Source: Levilactobacillus brevis ATCC 14869 = DSM 20054 (GTDB lineage Bacteria > Bacillota > Bacilli > Lactobacillales > Lactobacillaceae). Taken from it: 64,000 nucleotides of DNA. This document shows positions 9,158 to 19,663 of the stretch, in pieces. The translations under genes and the position numbers were made by a program. Location: contig NZ_AZCP01000002.1 in the NCBI RefSeq assembly GCF_001433855.1, positions 186,001 to 250,000 on the forward strand, given 5' to 3'. The notes under the pieces are model-generated. The model had not been told where the DNA came from. It ran no database searches and saw nothing but the letters and a program-made list of their open reading frames with translations. The number at the start of each line of letters is the position of its first letter. Position 1 is the stretch's first letter.

Positions 9158-9233
9158 CAACTTGTTTTTTTGTTGTTCGGACTAATTGATTCGTTAGATG
9201 CTGTTATCTCGGCGTTTATTTGGTATATTTTTT

Positions 9234-9247
9234 TGTAAGCGATACCG
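9234..9247. promoter_or_regulatory. cre-like site (CcpA)
   Basis: TGTAAGCGATACCG matches the catabolite-responsive element consensus TGWAANCGNTNWCA at 12 of 14 positions. It sits about 80 bases upstream of the AraR operator in the araE promoter region. Confidence 0.5.
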
Positions 9248-9290
9248 TTATTCCTATCACTTATGTTTGAATCCTTAGTATGCGCACACA

Positions 9291-9336
9291 AAAAGGAGCC
9301 TGTACACTGCGTTTCTACAGTGTATAGGCTCCTTTA
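9291..9336 (-). terminator. araR terminator
   Basis: A long inverted repeat (AAAGGAGCCT, then ACACTG in the left arm) surrounds a short loop just after the araR stop. The minus strand ends in a T run. Confidence 0.85.
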
Positions 9337-9341
9337 ATTAA

Positions 9342-10427
9342 TTATCCTAATAATTTTGGAGATGCAACAGATTCCCGTACAATTAGCTGAGGATCGTACA
9401 TAATTGATGTGACAGGCTTCTTTTGTAAAAGATTGAGCATCATTTTCCCAGTATCTTCACCCATAACTTCCTTTTCGTGATTTAAGGTTGTGATTCCTGG
9501 ACTCATATATTGTGCCATCTGATAGTTATCAAAACCCACAACGGAAATATCCTGTGGTACTAAAAATCCATTACTCTTCAAATAATCTAAGACTTGGATC
9601 GCTAATTGATCATTATAGCAGGCAATTGCCGTTGGCCGATCCGGTGTTTCTAACGCCGACGCTACCCGCTGAGTAATCTTATCAAAACTATCTCCTGATT
9701 GATACATCACCAGATTACCTTTATAGGAAATCTCTGGATGCTGTTGATATGCCTTAACGAATCCATCCATCCGATGAACCCCCTGCATGTCATCAACCTG
9801 AAAAATTCCCAGAATACTCTCATGGCCCATGTCTAGTAAATAATCAATTATTTTGCGCTCTGCGCCAGCATCATCAGTCGTCACTGTTGGAAACTCCAAC
9901 TCCGGGTAACTAGCATTGATAAACAATACTGGAATTTCATCATCTTTAATCTCTTGATAAAGATCCATATTAGGATTTGGCAGCGCACTTTGTGTCGGTT
10001 CAATAATCAGCCCGGCCACCTTACTATTCAGCATGTTGATAAGGTTTTTCCGTTCTTTTTGATGATTATTGTGCGTATTGCCCAGCAGTAGCGAATATCC
10101 CCCTTCAGAGATCATCTGATCAATGCCATAAATGATTTGAGGAAAAATATAGTCCGCAATATGAGTCGTGATGACACCAATCATTTTACTATCGCTATCG
10201 ATTGACCAGTCTTTATGCCAATCCTGAACAAACATACCACCACCCTGAATTCGGTAAATATAATGTTCTGATTCTAAGTCCCCGACGGCCCGACGAATCG
10301 TGTACCGTGAAACGTTAAACTGATTCATTAATTCCGTTTCGGTTGGCAATTTTTCATCAATCGGATTCTTACCTGAAAGAATAGCTTCTTTCAAGGTATC
10401 TTTGACTCTTTGATATTTATTTTCCAT
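9342..10427 (-). CDS. araR: Arabinose operon repressor AraR
   Basis: This is a two-domain regulator of 361 residues. The N-terminal ~70 residues are a GntR-type winged helix (LPTETELMNQFNVSRYTIRRAVGDLE); the rest is a LacI-type periplasmic-binding fold (MIGVITTHIADYIFPQIIYGID to the C-terminus) that should bind L-arabinose. This GntR/LacI chimera is the hallmark of AraR. The frame is open to a TTG at 10439, but GGAGAAAG lies at 10430-10437, so the ATG at 10427 is chosen. It is expected to bind 9142-9157 and release on arabinose. It has its own terminator and is therefore a separate transcript from araE. Confidence 0.94.
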   Translation of the reverse strand: MENKYQRVKDTLKEAILSGKNPIDEKLPTETELMNQFNVSRYTIRRAVGDLESEHYIYRIQGGGMFVQDWHKDWSIDSDSKMIGVITTHIADYIFPQIIYGIDQMISEGGYSLLLGNTHNNHQKERKNLINMLNSKVAGLIIEPTQSALPNPNMDLYQEIKDDEIPVLFINASYPELEFPTVTTDDAGAERKIIDYLLDMGHESILGIFQVDDMQGVHRMDGFVKAYQQHPEISYKGNLVMYQSGDSFDKITQRVASALETPDRPTAIACYNDQLAIQVLDYLKSNGFLVPQDISVVGFDNYQMAQYMSPGITTLNHEKEVMGEDTGKMMLNLLQKKPVTSIMYDPQLIVRESVASPKLLG

Positions 10428-10553
10428 AACTTTCTCCAATTATATTTCGTAACCTGAATTACCCCACGGTTGCTTATATTTATAACGTCTACCCTATAGG
10501 ATAGCAAATTTAAGTGTTCCTTACCAATCATAACAGGTACTTGGTAAAACGTT

Positions 10554-10579
10554 ATTTTTAACTGGAGTAAGTTAAAAAT
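10554..10579. repeat. AT-rich inverted repeat upstream of araR
   Basis: Ten-base perfect arms (ATTTTTAACT and complement) with loop GGAGTA lie between araR and the acetyltransferase gene. This could be a weak terminator of the acetyltransferase transcript or an operator for araR. Confidence 0.4.
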
Positions 10580-10615
10580 TTAATATCCCACTTTTTGCCG
10601 ATGGTATGTTTCTCC

Positions 10616-11179
10616 TTATCCTTTTAAGTGCTTGATCACTCGGGCCGGATTTCCCGCAATTACGACATTATCGCCAAAGGACTTCGTGACGACGGCACCG
10701 CCGCCAACAATAACATTATTTCCCAAATGCACACCTGGTAAAACAGCAGCATTGCCCCCTAGCCAACAATTATTGCCAATTGAAACTGCCTTGCCACAAC
10801 CCAGCCATGATGTGCGTTTCTGTATGTCCAAAGGATGTGCGGCTGTATAAATTTGCACACGCGGTGCTAACAAAACATTATCACCAATTGTAATTGGGCA
10901 AGTATCTAATAAAATACAATCAAAATTGGCAAAAAAATTATTACCAACGTGGATATTATAACCATAATCGCAAATAAACCGCGGCCGTACTTCACTTCCC
11001 GTCCCAACTGTTCCAAACAACTGTTTAATCAATTGCTGTAACTTTTCTTTATCATGAAAGGAAGTTTGATTAAGTGTTTCATATAAATCCCGCGCATTTG
11101 AACGATCATCAACCAGTTGACGGTCATTCACATCATATAAGTTTTCTGCCATCATTTTATCGTATTCCGTTTGTGCCAT
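10616..11179 (-). CDS. Sugar O-acetyltransferase, second copy
   Basis: This 187-residue enzyme is a paralogue of the one at 3084-3647, with the same length and frame. It has a Mac-type N-terminus (MMAENLYDVNDRQLVDDRSNA), LbH hexapeptide repeats, the TAAHPLD catalytic-His segment and the GNPARVIKHLKG ending. Unlike the first copy it carries a good cre-like site (11227-11240) in its promoter and is preceded by the terminator of the ArsR-type gene. It is probably a separate, carbon-controlled transcript within the pentose island. The acetyl acceptor is unknown; arabinose or arabino-oligosaccharides are an inference from the neighbours. Confidence 0.85.
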   Translation of the reverse strand: MAQTEYDKMMAENLYDVNDRQLVDDRSNARDLYETLNQTSFHDKEKLQQLIKQLFGTVGTGSEVRPRFICDYGYNIHVGNNFFANFDCILLDTCPITIGDNVLLAPRVQIYTAAHPLDIQKRTSWLGCGKAVSIGNNCWLGGNAAVLPGVHLGNNVIVGGGAVVTKSFGDNVVIAGNPARVIKHLKG

Positions 11180-11226
11180 CTACTCTCAGTCCATTCTTCT
11201 AGTTTAGAACTCATATTAGCATGTTA

Positions 11227-11240
11227 AGTAAGCGATTTCA
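11227..11240. promoter_or_regulatory. cre-like site (CcpA) before the acetyltransferase
   Basis: AGTAAGCGATTTCA matches the cre consensus at 13 of 14 positions. It lies about 50 bases upstream of the acetyltransferase start. Confidence 0.6.
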
Positions 11241-11243
11241 AAA

Positions 11244-11288
11244 AAATATCCGAATAACTCTTTTAGTATAAAAGTTATTCGGATATTT
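11244..11288. terminator. Terminator after the ArsR-type gene
   Basis: A 16-bp perfect stem (AAATATCCGAATAACT and complement) lies 4 bases past the stop of the ArsR-type gene, with T-rich flanks on both strands. Confidence 0.85.
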
Positions 11289-11291
11289 CTA

Positions 11292-12182
11292 TCAACTATA
11301 GTATGCTAGTAATTCGATATTTTGGTCATGATTACCGAAACCTTGCCCAAAGATTGTGCACCCCCCGGCCTTTTCAGCGTTCTCCTTAACTTCAAAGCGC
11401 ACAGTCCAAGTCTCTTGATCAATTGGTAAATCCTTTAGACAAATATCTGTAAATGGCTGTCCATCTAAGTAAGTTCCATGATCGGTCACTCGTAACGTTT
11501 TTAAGACGCCATATTGATTAACATTATCCGGAACCCATTTGGGTGTATATTTTCCGCGAATATCAGAAAAATCGCCCGGACTACGCCAAGTCCCAATTTC
11601 TTTACCGTTGATAAAAAAAGTAATATCCGATGGCCATGTGTTGTTTGAAAAAGGAAACTCCGATCCAAGTTCTGCTGTCAAATCTAACATCTCTAAATGT
11701 TCATGCCCTTGAATGAAATTAGGCGTCTGATATTCAACATAACCGTTATTAAACCAGATCATCCCAGCATTCATCCGTTCTGGTGCCATAAAATATCGGG
11801 GATTGTCCACTTTACCAATATAGCCATTCTTTCCTGCCAAGCCACACGACGGCATTACACGGTACTCTGTGTAATGCCCAACTGGAATACTTGTTTGATG
11901 AACCTGAAATGTCGGATAGATTTCGCGCGGAAATTTCACCTCAATCGTATCAACCCGAAGCTCCGTCATTTTTGATCGTCCCACTCGTTTACTCGTTACC
12001 AACTCGGCAGCAGCCAATTTGTCTAAATGTTTCGTCACAATTGCACTACTTAAGCCTAATTCTTGTGCTAACTCCTTAACACTCATCGGCTTCTCCGAAA
12101 TCAATCGAATAATGTGCAGACGAACTTCACTACTTAATGCTTCATAAACTGGCAACGAAGCACTGCTCATATCTAATTGCAT
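11292..12182 (-). CDS. ArsR-type HTH regulator fused to an unknown beta-rich sensor domain
   Basis: This 296-residue protein has two parts. Residues ~8-75 form an ArsR-type winged helix (YEALSSEVRLHIIRLISEKP, KELAQELGLSSAIVTKHLDKL). Residues ~85-296 form a Trp-, Tyr- and Gly-rich domain that I do not recognise; its alternating pattern (ITFFINGKEIGTWRSPGDF, TWTVRFEVKENAEK) looks like a beta sandwich and could bind carbohydrate. Classic ArsR proteins are about 100 residues and have no such tail. The gene is divergent from the GH43-transporter-GH51 operon, and two near-identical 18-bp palindromes lie between them. It is therefore likely the local regulator, sensing an arabino-oligosaccharide. 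DNA binding is well supported; the ligand is inference. Confidence 0.75.
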   Translation of the reverse strand: MQLDMSSASLPVYEALSSEVRLHIIRLISEKPMSVKELAQELGLSSAIVTKHLDKLAAAELVTSKRVGRSKMTELRVDTIEVKFPREIYPTFQVHQTSIPVGHYTEYRVMPSCGLAGKNGYIGKVDNPRYFMAPERMNAGMIWFNNGYVEYQTPNFIQGHEHLEMLDLTAELGSEFPFSNNTWPSDITFFINGKEIGTWRSPGDFSDIRGKYTPKWVPDNVNQYGVLKTLRVTDHGTYLDGQPFTDICLKDLPIDQETWTVRFEVKENAEKAGGCTIFGQGFGNHDQNIELLAYYS

Positions 12183-12199
12183 TTTGTCGCCTTCTTTTC

Positions 12200-12217
12200 A
12201 TTAACTTTTATATTAAT
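12200..12217. promoter_or_regulatory. Palindromic operator O1
   Basis: ATTAACTTTTATATTAAT is an 18-base imperfect palindrome that begins with the same ATTAACTTT as the sequence at 12253-12270 and ends with the same TTAAT. It sits 18 bases upstream of the ArsR-type gene start. Confidence 0.6.
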
Positions 12218-12252
12218 TAAGATTAACTATACTTTTATATTACCATTTAACG

Positions 12253-12270
12253 ATTAACTTTAGTGTTAAT
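12253..12270. promoter_or_regulatory. Palindromic operator O2
   Basis: ATTAACTTTAGTGTTAAT is the second copy of the 18-base motif, 53 bases from O1 start to start (about five helical turns). A looser copy begins at 12222. Confidence 0.6.
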
Positions 12271-12301
12271 CCAGACGCTTTTTTGCAAATAAATTAGCAA
12301 A

Positions 12302-12319
12302 AATATTAATTTTAATATT
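12302..12319. promoter_or_regulatory. Palindrome overlapping the GH43 -35 box
   Basis: AATATTAA-TT-TTAATATT has perfect 8-base arms and overlaps the -35 hexamer at 12318. It may be a third regulator site or an UP-like element. Confidence 0.4.
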
Positions 12320-12346
12320 GACAGCGTTTTCATCCGGCTGTATATT
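12318..12346 (+). promoter_or_regulatory. Promoter of the arabino-oligosaccharide operon
   Basis: A perfect TTGACA (12318-12323) is followed 17 bases later by TATATT (12341-12346). The start of transcription would lie about 70 bases before the GH43 ATG. Confidence 0.8.
12319..12332. promoter_or_regulatory. cre site (CcpA) inside the promoter
   Basis: TGACAGCGTTTTCA matches the cre consensus at 13 of 14 positions. It covers the -35 box and spacer of the GH43 promoter, the position expected for repression by preferred sugars. Confidence 0.75.
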
Positions 12347-12425
12347 TCAAGTGTGCTAATTTATTAGGACTTATTTTCTTAAAGCAATTTAAGTCCTTAC
12401 AAATTTCAAAAGGAGAGATTGACTA

Positions 12426-13406
12426 ATGGTCCAAGCTCAAGACTATATCAACCCACTGATTGTCCAGCGGGCTGACCCCTATATTTATAAACATACTGAC
12501 GGCTATTATTATTTCACAGCCTCCGTACCGGCGTACAACTTAATTGAAATTCGTCGGGCCAAGACCTTAAATGGATTGGCTAATGCTGCTCCTCGAACCA
12601 TCTGGCGTAAGCATCCAGATGGTAGCGGTGCCATGAGTCAACTCATCTGGGCACCAGAGCTTCATTACATTGATGGCAAGTGGTTCATCTACTTTGCCGC
12701 TTCACATACCAAAGAGTTCGACCATAACGGGATGTTCCAACACCGGATGTACTGCATTGAGTGTGACAACCCCGATCCCATGCGCGATGAAGCCGATTGG
12801 ATTGAACACGGCCAAATTGAAACGCCATTAGACACATTTGCCTTAGATGCGACAGTTTTCGAAGCACAAAACAAATTGTACTATGTTTGGGCCCAAAAGG
12901 ATCCCGCTATCAAGGGTAATTCCAACATCTACATCGCGGAAATGGCTAACCCATGGACGTTAAAGACCAAGCCGGTCATGCTAACAAAACCAGAATACGA
13001 TTGGGAAACCAAAATTTTCTGGGTAAATGAAGGGCCGGCCGTCTTACACCGAAATGGTCGCTTCTTCTTGACCTATTCTGCAAGCGCTACCGACGAGAAC
13101 TATGCCATGGGGATGCTAACCGTTGCCGAAGATGCCGACCTCTTAGATCCCGCTAGTTGGTCCAAATCTGAAACACCCGTTTTCCAAAGCAACATGCCAA
13201 TCAAACAATTCGGTCCTGGTCATAACTCATTTACAGTTGCCGAAGACGGTGAAACTGACATGCTGGTTTACCACTGCCGGAATTACACCGATATCAAAGG
13301 TGATCCATTATATGATCCTAACCGTCACACAATGGTGCAACCGTTTACTTGGAATGACGATGGTACGCCTAACTTTGGCAAGCCGGTTCCTTACAATTAT
13401 AAATAG
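12426..13406 (+). CDS. Intracellular GH43 alpha-L-arabinofuranosidase
   Basis: This 326-residue five-bladed beta-propeller glycosidase should release arabinose from short arabino-oligosaccharides. The catalytic triad of GH43 is visible: D17 in RADPYIY (base), D141 in ALDATVFE (pKa modulator) and E202 in WVNEGPAVL (acid). There is no signal peptide and no extra carbohydrate-binding domain, so it works in the cytoplasm. AAAGGAGAG precedes the ATG. It is the first gene of an operon with the MFS symporter (13-base gap) and GH51. Beta-xylosidase activity is an alternative seen in GH43, but the neighbours favour arabinose. Confidence 0.88.
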   Translation: MVQAQDYINPLIVQRADPYIYKHTDGYYYFTASVPAYNLIEIRRAKTLNGLANAAPRTIWRKHPDGSGAMSQLIWAPELHYIDGKWFIYFAASHTKEFDHNGMFQHRMYCIECDNPDPMRDEADWIEHGQIETPLDTFALDATVFEAQNKLYYVWAQKDPAIKGNSNIYIAEMANPWTLKTKPVMLTKPEYDWETKIFWVNEGPAVLHRNGRFFLTYSASATDENYAMGMLTVAEDADLLDPASWSKSETPVFQSNMPIKQFGPGHNSFTVAEDGETDMLVYHCRNYTDIKGDPLYDPNRHTMVQPFTWNDDGTPNFGKPVPYNYK

Positions 13407-13419
13407 AGGCGAATAAATC

Positions 13420-16265
<2,846 letters not shown>

Positions 16266-16269
16266 TTCA

Positions 16270-16300
16270 AAACACGCGACCGACTATCGATCGCGTGTTT
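16270..16300. terminator. Bidirectional terminator between abfA and recQ
   Basis: Ten-base arms (AAACACGCGA and complement) are followed by T runs on both strands, between two convergent genes. Confidence 0.85.
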
Positions 16301-16301
16301 T

Positions 16302-18077
16302 TTAGTCCATATCTTGATTCTCTCGAATCACCGCCATAAATGCTTCCCCATACCGGTCCAGCTTACTCTGTCCGACACCTTTCACTGCAAGAAAGCTATC
16401 ATCGTCTGTTGGCAAGGCTTCACACATCGCGTGTAAGGCCTTATCCGAAAAAATCACAAATGGTGGCACATGCTGCTCCTCTGCCAATTCACGCCGCAAG
16501 TCGCGTAGCTTGCCAAACAACGCCGTATCTTCCGGTACCAATCGCTTCACCCGTTGCGCCATCTTGCGGTGGACCTGTTTTTGCCCCTTTAACACAGCGA
16601 CACCATTAGCCGTTACCTGCAACGTCGGGTATTGACCACCCACGCTCTGCAAATAACCAGCTGCCGTTAAAAAGTCAATGAGTTCGCCCACGGCCTTTTG
16701 TTTTTGGTTGGCCATCAAACCATAAGTTGGCAGCATCGTCAGATTGTTGTCACGGATCCGTTGATTTCGTGCCCCCGTCAACACCTGCGCGACCACGCCC
16801 TTACCAAATCGTGACCGCAACCGCACGACACACGACAACACCTGTTGGGCCGCTGTCGTAACATCTTGGGATTCCCGTTCATCCAAGCAATTACTACACC
16901 GACCACACGCCGGTGATACTTCCCCAAAATATTGGAGAATAAACTGCTGCAAACACCCCTCCGTATTCGCATAATGATTCATCACCTGTAGCTTTTGATA
17001 GGCACGTTGCCGATGCTCTTCGTCCATTTCCGATTGATCAATAAAAAACCGTTGAATCTGTAAGTCCTGAGCGTGGTAGACCAAAATTGCTTCACTCGGC
17101 AATCCATCTCGACCGGCTCGACCGGCTTCTTGATAGTAGGCCTCTAATGTTCCCGGTACCTGCGCATGAATCACAAACCGAACATTACTCTTATCAATAC
17201 CCATTCCAAATGCATTCGTCGCCACCATGACCTGAATCCGATCATATAAGAAATCTTCTTGATTTTGCTGTCGCTGTTCGTCACTCAAACCCGCGTGATA
17301 GGCCGCTGCAGTGACGTGCTGTTTCGTAAGTAATTTTGTCAGTCGTTCGACTTCCTTACGGGTACTAGCGTAAATAATGCCCGCTTCTCCTTGATTGACT
17401 TGCAAATAATCCAAAATATAGCGATCCGTATCTTGATCCTTGACGACCGTTAGATTCAAATTATCCCGAGCAAATCCAGTATTCACTTCATTTTGCGGAT
17501 CAATTCGTAACTGCTGACAGATATCACGAGCAACTTGGGTGGTTGCCGTCGCCGTCAGTGCCAACACCTGTGGCTGACTTGGCAGCTGTTCAATGGCATG
17601 ACTCAGCGTCAAATAGCTCGGTCGAAAATCGTGGCCCCATTGGGAAATACAGTGGGCTTCATCAACCGCCAACAGATCAATTGGCAACCGGGCCAATGCT
17701 TGAACAAAGGCTTCTGAATCTAACCGTTCTGGCGCAATATACACCAATTTGTAGTCCCCATTGTGCAATGCCGCTAACCGTTGTTGAATTTCCGGCCAGT
17801 CCACCGAACTGTTAATGAAGGTCGCTGGAATCCCACTATCATTTAGCGCATCAACCTGATCTTTCATTAATGAGATGAGTGGGGATACCACCACCGTGAT
17901 ACCAGAAAATAACATTGCCGGTATTTGATAGCAAAGCGATTTTCCCCCGCCCGTTGGCATAATCGCCAAGCTACTATCGCCCGCCAGCACGTGTTCAATG
18001 ACGGCCTTTTGACCTGGTCGAAACTCGTCGTATCCGAAGACTGTTTTTAACACCTGTTGTGCTGCCGCCAAATCCAT
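16302..18077 (-). CDS. recQ: ATP-dependent DNA helicase RecQ
   Basis: This 591-residue 3'-5' helicase acts in recombination and fork repair. In order it has a Q motif (FGYDEFRPGQ), Walker A (MPTGGGKSLCYQ), the DEAH box with the RecQ aromatic loop (AVDEAHCISQWGHDFRPSY), and the arginine motif (QEAGRAGRDGLPSEA). The zinc-binding cysteines are in the segment that ends ACGRCSNC. A winged helix follows, and the C-terminus is an HRDC domain (about 515-590). The length and domain order are normal. It is a single gene that converges on the GH51 operon; nothing suggests a functional link to the sugar genes. Confidence 0.97.
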   Translation of the reverse strand: MDLAAAQQVLKTVFGYDEFRPGQKAVIEHVLAGDSSLAIMPTGGGKSLCYQIPAMLFSGITVVVSPLISLMKDQVDALNDSGIPATFINSSVDWPEIQQRLAALHNGDYKLVYIAPERLDSEAFVQALARLPIDLLAVDEAHCISQWGHDFRPSYLTLSHAIEQLPSQPQVLALTATATTQVARDICQQLRIDPQNEVNTGFARDNLNLTVVKDQDTDRYILDYLQVNQGEAGIIYASTRKEVERLTKLLTKQHVTAAAYHAGLSDEQRQQNQEDFLYDRIQVMVATNAFGMGIDKSNVRFVIHAQVPGTLEAYYQEAGRAGRDGLPSEAILVYHAQDLQIQRFFIDQSEMDEEHRQRAYQKLQVMNHYANTEGCLQQFILQYFGEVSPACGRCSNCLDERESQDVTTAAQQVLSCVVRLRSRFGKGVVAQVLTGARNQRIRDNNLTMLPTYGLMANQKQKAVGELIDFLTAAGYLQSVGGQYPTLQVTANGVAVLKGQKQVHRKMAQRVKRLVPEDTALFGKLRDLRRELAEEQHVPPFVIFSDKALHAMCEALPTDDDSFLAVKGVGQSKLDRYGEAFMAVIRENQDMD

Positions 18078-18235
18078 TCTATTTACCCCTCACTTATTCA
18101 ATGCTTCCATTCTACTGGCATTTTGTCCCGGACACAACCAAACATCCTTTTTCAGCGATCATTACCGGATATTATCTGACTTACGAGGTACTGCCTTTGG
18201 GCGCGCGTTTCAACACCGCATATTTGAAGACACGA

Positions 18236-18269
18236 AAAGGAGTCTGGAAGTTTTATCCCCGACTCCTTT
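18236..18269. terminator. Intrinsic terminator
   Basis: AAAGGAGTC and its complement flank a 16-base loop, with TTTCTT after it on the plus strand and AAAA/TTTT symmetry on the minus. It probably ends the Rrf2 transcript, which runs in from the right. The rest of 18078-18323 shows nothing recognisable. Confidence 0.6.
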
Positions 18270-18323
18270 CTTCACATATTTGGTAGCGAAATCCGCTGAC
18301 TGCCCGCCATTTGCACCACTTAC

Positions 18324-18746
18324 CTAACGATCATTTTGTAACGCAATATCAGCTAGGATATCTTGCAGGGTAATGCGCGCCATTCGGTCCTCAGCCGCAG
18401 CTTGGATTTCCGCATAGTAGCGGTTTAATGCCACCGGCACCGCCGCCCCCACTGGACAGTCTTCGTTTGTTTTGGTATCAACATTTAACAATGGCCCCCG
18501 ATCTGGTAATGTTCGATAGATATCTCGCATCGTGATCTCTGCGGCTGGTTTTGCTAAGCTGACGTGGGTGGTTGCCTGTCCCGGACAAACTAGTCCCCCT
18601 CGTTTCAAATTCGCTAGAATCTTCCGCACTAGACTAGGTGATGTCTGTAAGCTGCTCGCCATCGCCTGACTCGTAATCTTCTGATCCTTAAAGTAGGCAA
18701 TGTACGTCAATACGTGAATTGTATCACTGAGCTGCGTGTTGGCCAT
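18324..18746 (-). CDS. Rrf2-family regulator (YwnA-like)
   Basis: This 140-residue winged-helix regulator begins MANTQLSDTIHVLTYIAYFK. The recognition region is QTSPSLVRKILANLKRGGLV, and the DCPVG segment near residue 97 matches Bacillus YwnA-type Rrf2 proteins. It has only two cysteines, so iron-sulphur binding as in IscR is unlikely. The frame is open to 18800, but GGGAGCGAG before 18746 gives the start. It is divergent from the oxidoreductase gene, with an inverted repeat overlapping that gene's -35 box. Regulation of the neighbour in response to redox or electrophile stress is an inference. Confidence 0.85.
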   Translation of the reverse strand: MANTQLSDTIHVLTYIAYFKDQKITSQAMASSLQTSPSLVRKILANLKRGGLVCPGQATTHVSLAKPAAEITMRDIYRTLPDRGPLLNVDTKTNEDCPVGAAVPVALNRYYAEIQAAAEDRMARITLQDILADIALQNDR

Positions 18747-18800
18747 CTTACTCGCTCCCTTTTTGTATTTGATTATAAGACAAAATATTATAATAAACAA

Positions 18801-18843
18801 TCAAATGATTTAATTTGACAGAATCGTAGAAACAGGTTAAATT
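18801..18843 (+). promoter_or_regulatory. Promoter and candidate Rrf2 operator
   Basis: TTGACA at 18815-18820 and TAAATT 17 bases later (18838-18843) form the promoter of the oxidoreductase gene. A perfect inverted repeat TCAAAT-N6-ATTTGA (18801-18818) overlaps the -35 box and is a good candidate for the divergent Rrf2 regulator. Confidence 0.6.
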
Positions 18844-18886
18844 ATATCTGTACTTAAAAAAAGAACAAGTTTTGGAGGGGTTTATT

Positions 18887-19462
18887 ATGGCAGCAATTAC
18901 AATTTTTGGAAATGGTAATATGGGACAGGCTTTGGACAGTGTCTTTACAGCTGGTGGCAACACCGTAACACACATCGACCGTGACGATGCAGTGGAAAAC
19001 CTGGGTGATATCGTGGTTTTGGCTGTGCCTTATCCAGTGGCCGTATCGATTGCTAAAGCGCAAGCTACTCAGTTGGCCGGCAAAGTCGTTATCGACATCA
19101 GTAACCCATTGAACTTTGATACTTGGGATGAATTGGTTGTCCCCGCCGCCAGTTCCGCAACCGCTGAACTGGCTAAGTTGTTGCCTGACAGTCAAGTCGT
19201 CAAGGCCTTCAATACGACGTTTGCCGCTACTTTGGCTAGCAAGCAAGTTAGTGGCAAGGAACCCACCACGGTTCTAGCTGCCGGTGATGATGCCGCAGCC
19301 AAACAAACGTTAGCAGATGCTCTCAAAACCAGTGGCGTGAAAGTCATTGATGCTGGCGCACTTAAGCGAGCCCGCGAATTAGAGGCCATGGGCTTCTTAC
19401 AAATGACGTTAGCGGCCAGCGAAAAGATTGGCTGGACCGGTGGCTTTGCGATTCTCAACTAA
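18887..19462 (+). CDS. NADPH-dependent F420-reductase-like oxidoreductase
   Basis: This 191-residue protein has an N-terminal Rossmann fold (ITIFGNGNMGQALDSVF) and the family motifs VVLAVPYPVAVSIAK, VIDISNPLNF and VVKAFNTTFA of the coenzyme-F420-dependent NADP reductase superfamily. Lactobacilli do not make F420, so it probably acts on another small electron carrier or substrate, as do other bacterial members. The ATG at 18887 follows GGAGGGG by six bases; the earlier TTG in frame is less likely. The stop is followed by a strong terminator. The physiological substrate is unknown. Confidence 0.82.
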   Translation: MAAITIFGNGNMGQALDSVFTAGGNTVTHIDRDDAVENLGDIVVLAVPYPVAVSIAKAQATQLAGKVVIDISNPLNFDTWDELVVPAASSATAELAKLLPDSQVVKAFNTTFAATLASKQVSGKEPTTVLAAGDDAAAKQTLADALKTSGVKVIDAGALKRARELEAMGFLQMTLAASEKIGWTGGFAILN

Positions 19463-19480
19463 CATCACATTAAAAATTCT

Positions 19481-19528
19481 AAAAATGGTTCCTTTAACAG
19501 GTATATCTGTTAAGAGAACCATTTTTTA
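19481..19528 (+). terminator. Intrinsic terminator
   Basis: AAAAATGGTTC plus TTAACAG pairs with CTGTTAA plus GAACCATTTTT around a short loop, ending in six Ts, 18 bases past the oxidoreductase stop. Confidence 0.85.
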
Positions 19529-19632
19529 TTTAACCACCAGACAGTAGGGTCTGCCAATAGTCAGAGTCAGCTACGTCTCATTCCCCCAGCTTCACTTAGG
19601 ATAATCCCTTCAACTTCTCTAGTCATCAATGC

Positions 19633-19638
19633 TATAAT
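19633..19638 (+). promoter_or_regulatory. Extended -10 promoter of the dipeptidase gene
   Basis: TGC-TATAAT (TGN extended -10) lies 25 bases upstream of the dipeptidase ATG. No good -35 box is visible. Confidence 0.5.
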
Positions 19639-19663
19639 ACGGGATAAAAGGAGTGCTGCATTT

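Larger units (their letters stand above)
8976..9290 (-). promoter_or_regulatory. araE-araB-araD-araA control region
   Basis: This gene-free stretch before araE holds the AraR operator (9142-9157) and a cre-like site (9234-9247). On the minus strand a TTGATT-like -35 (9155-9160) and AT-rich -10 candidates (around 9134-9142) overlap the operator, which fits repression by blocking polymerase. The leader of about 150 bases up to araE shows no clear riboswitch. Confidence 0.6.
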
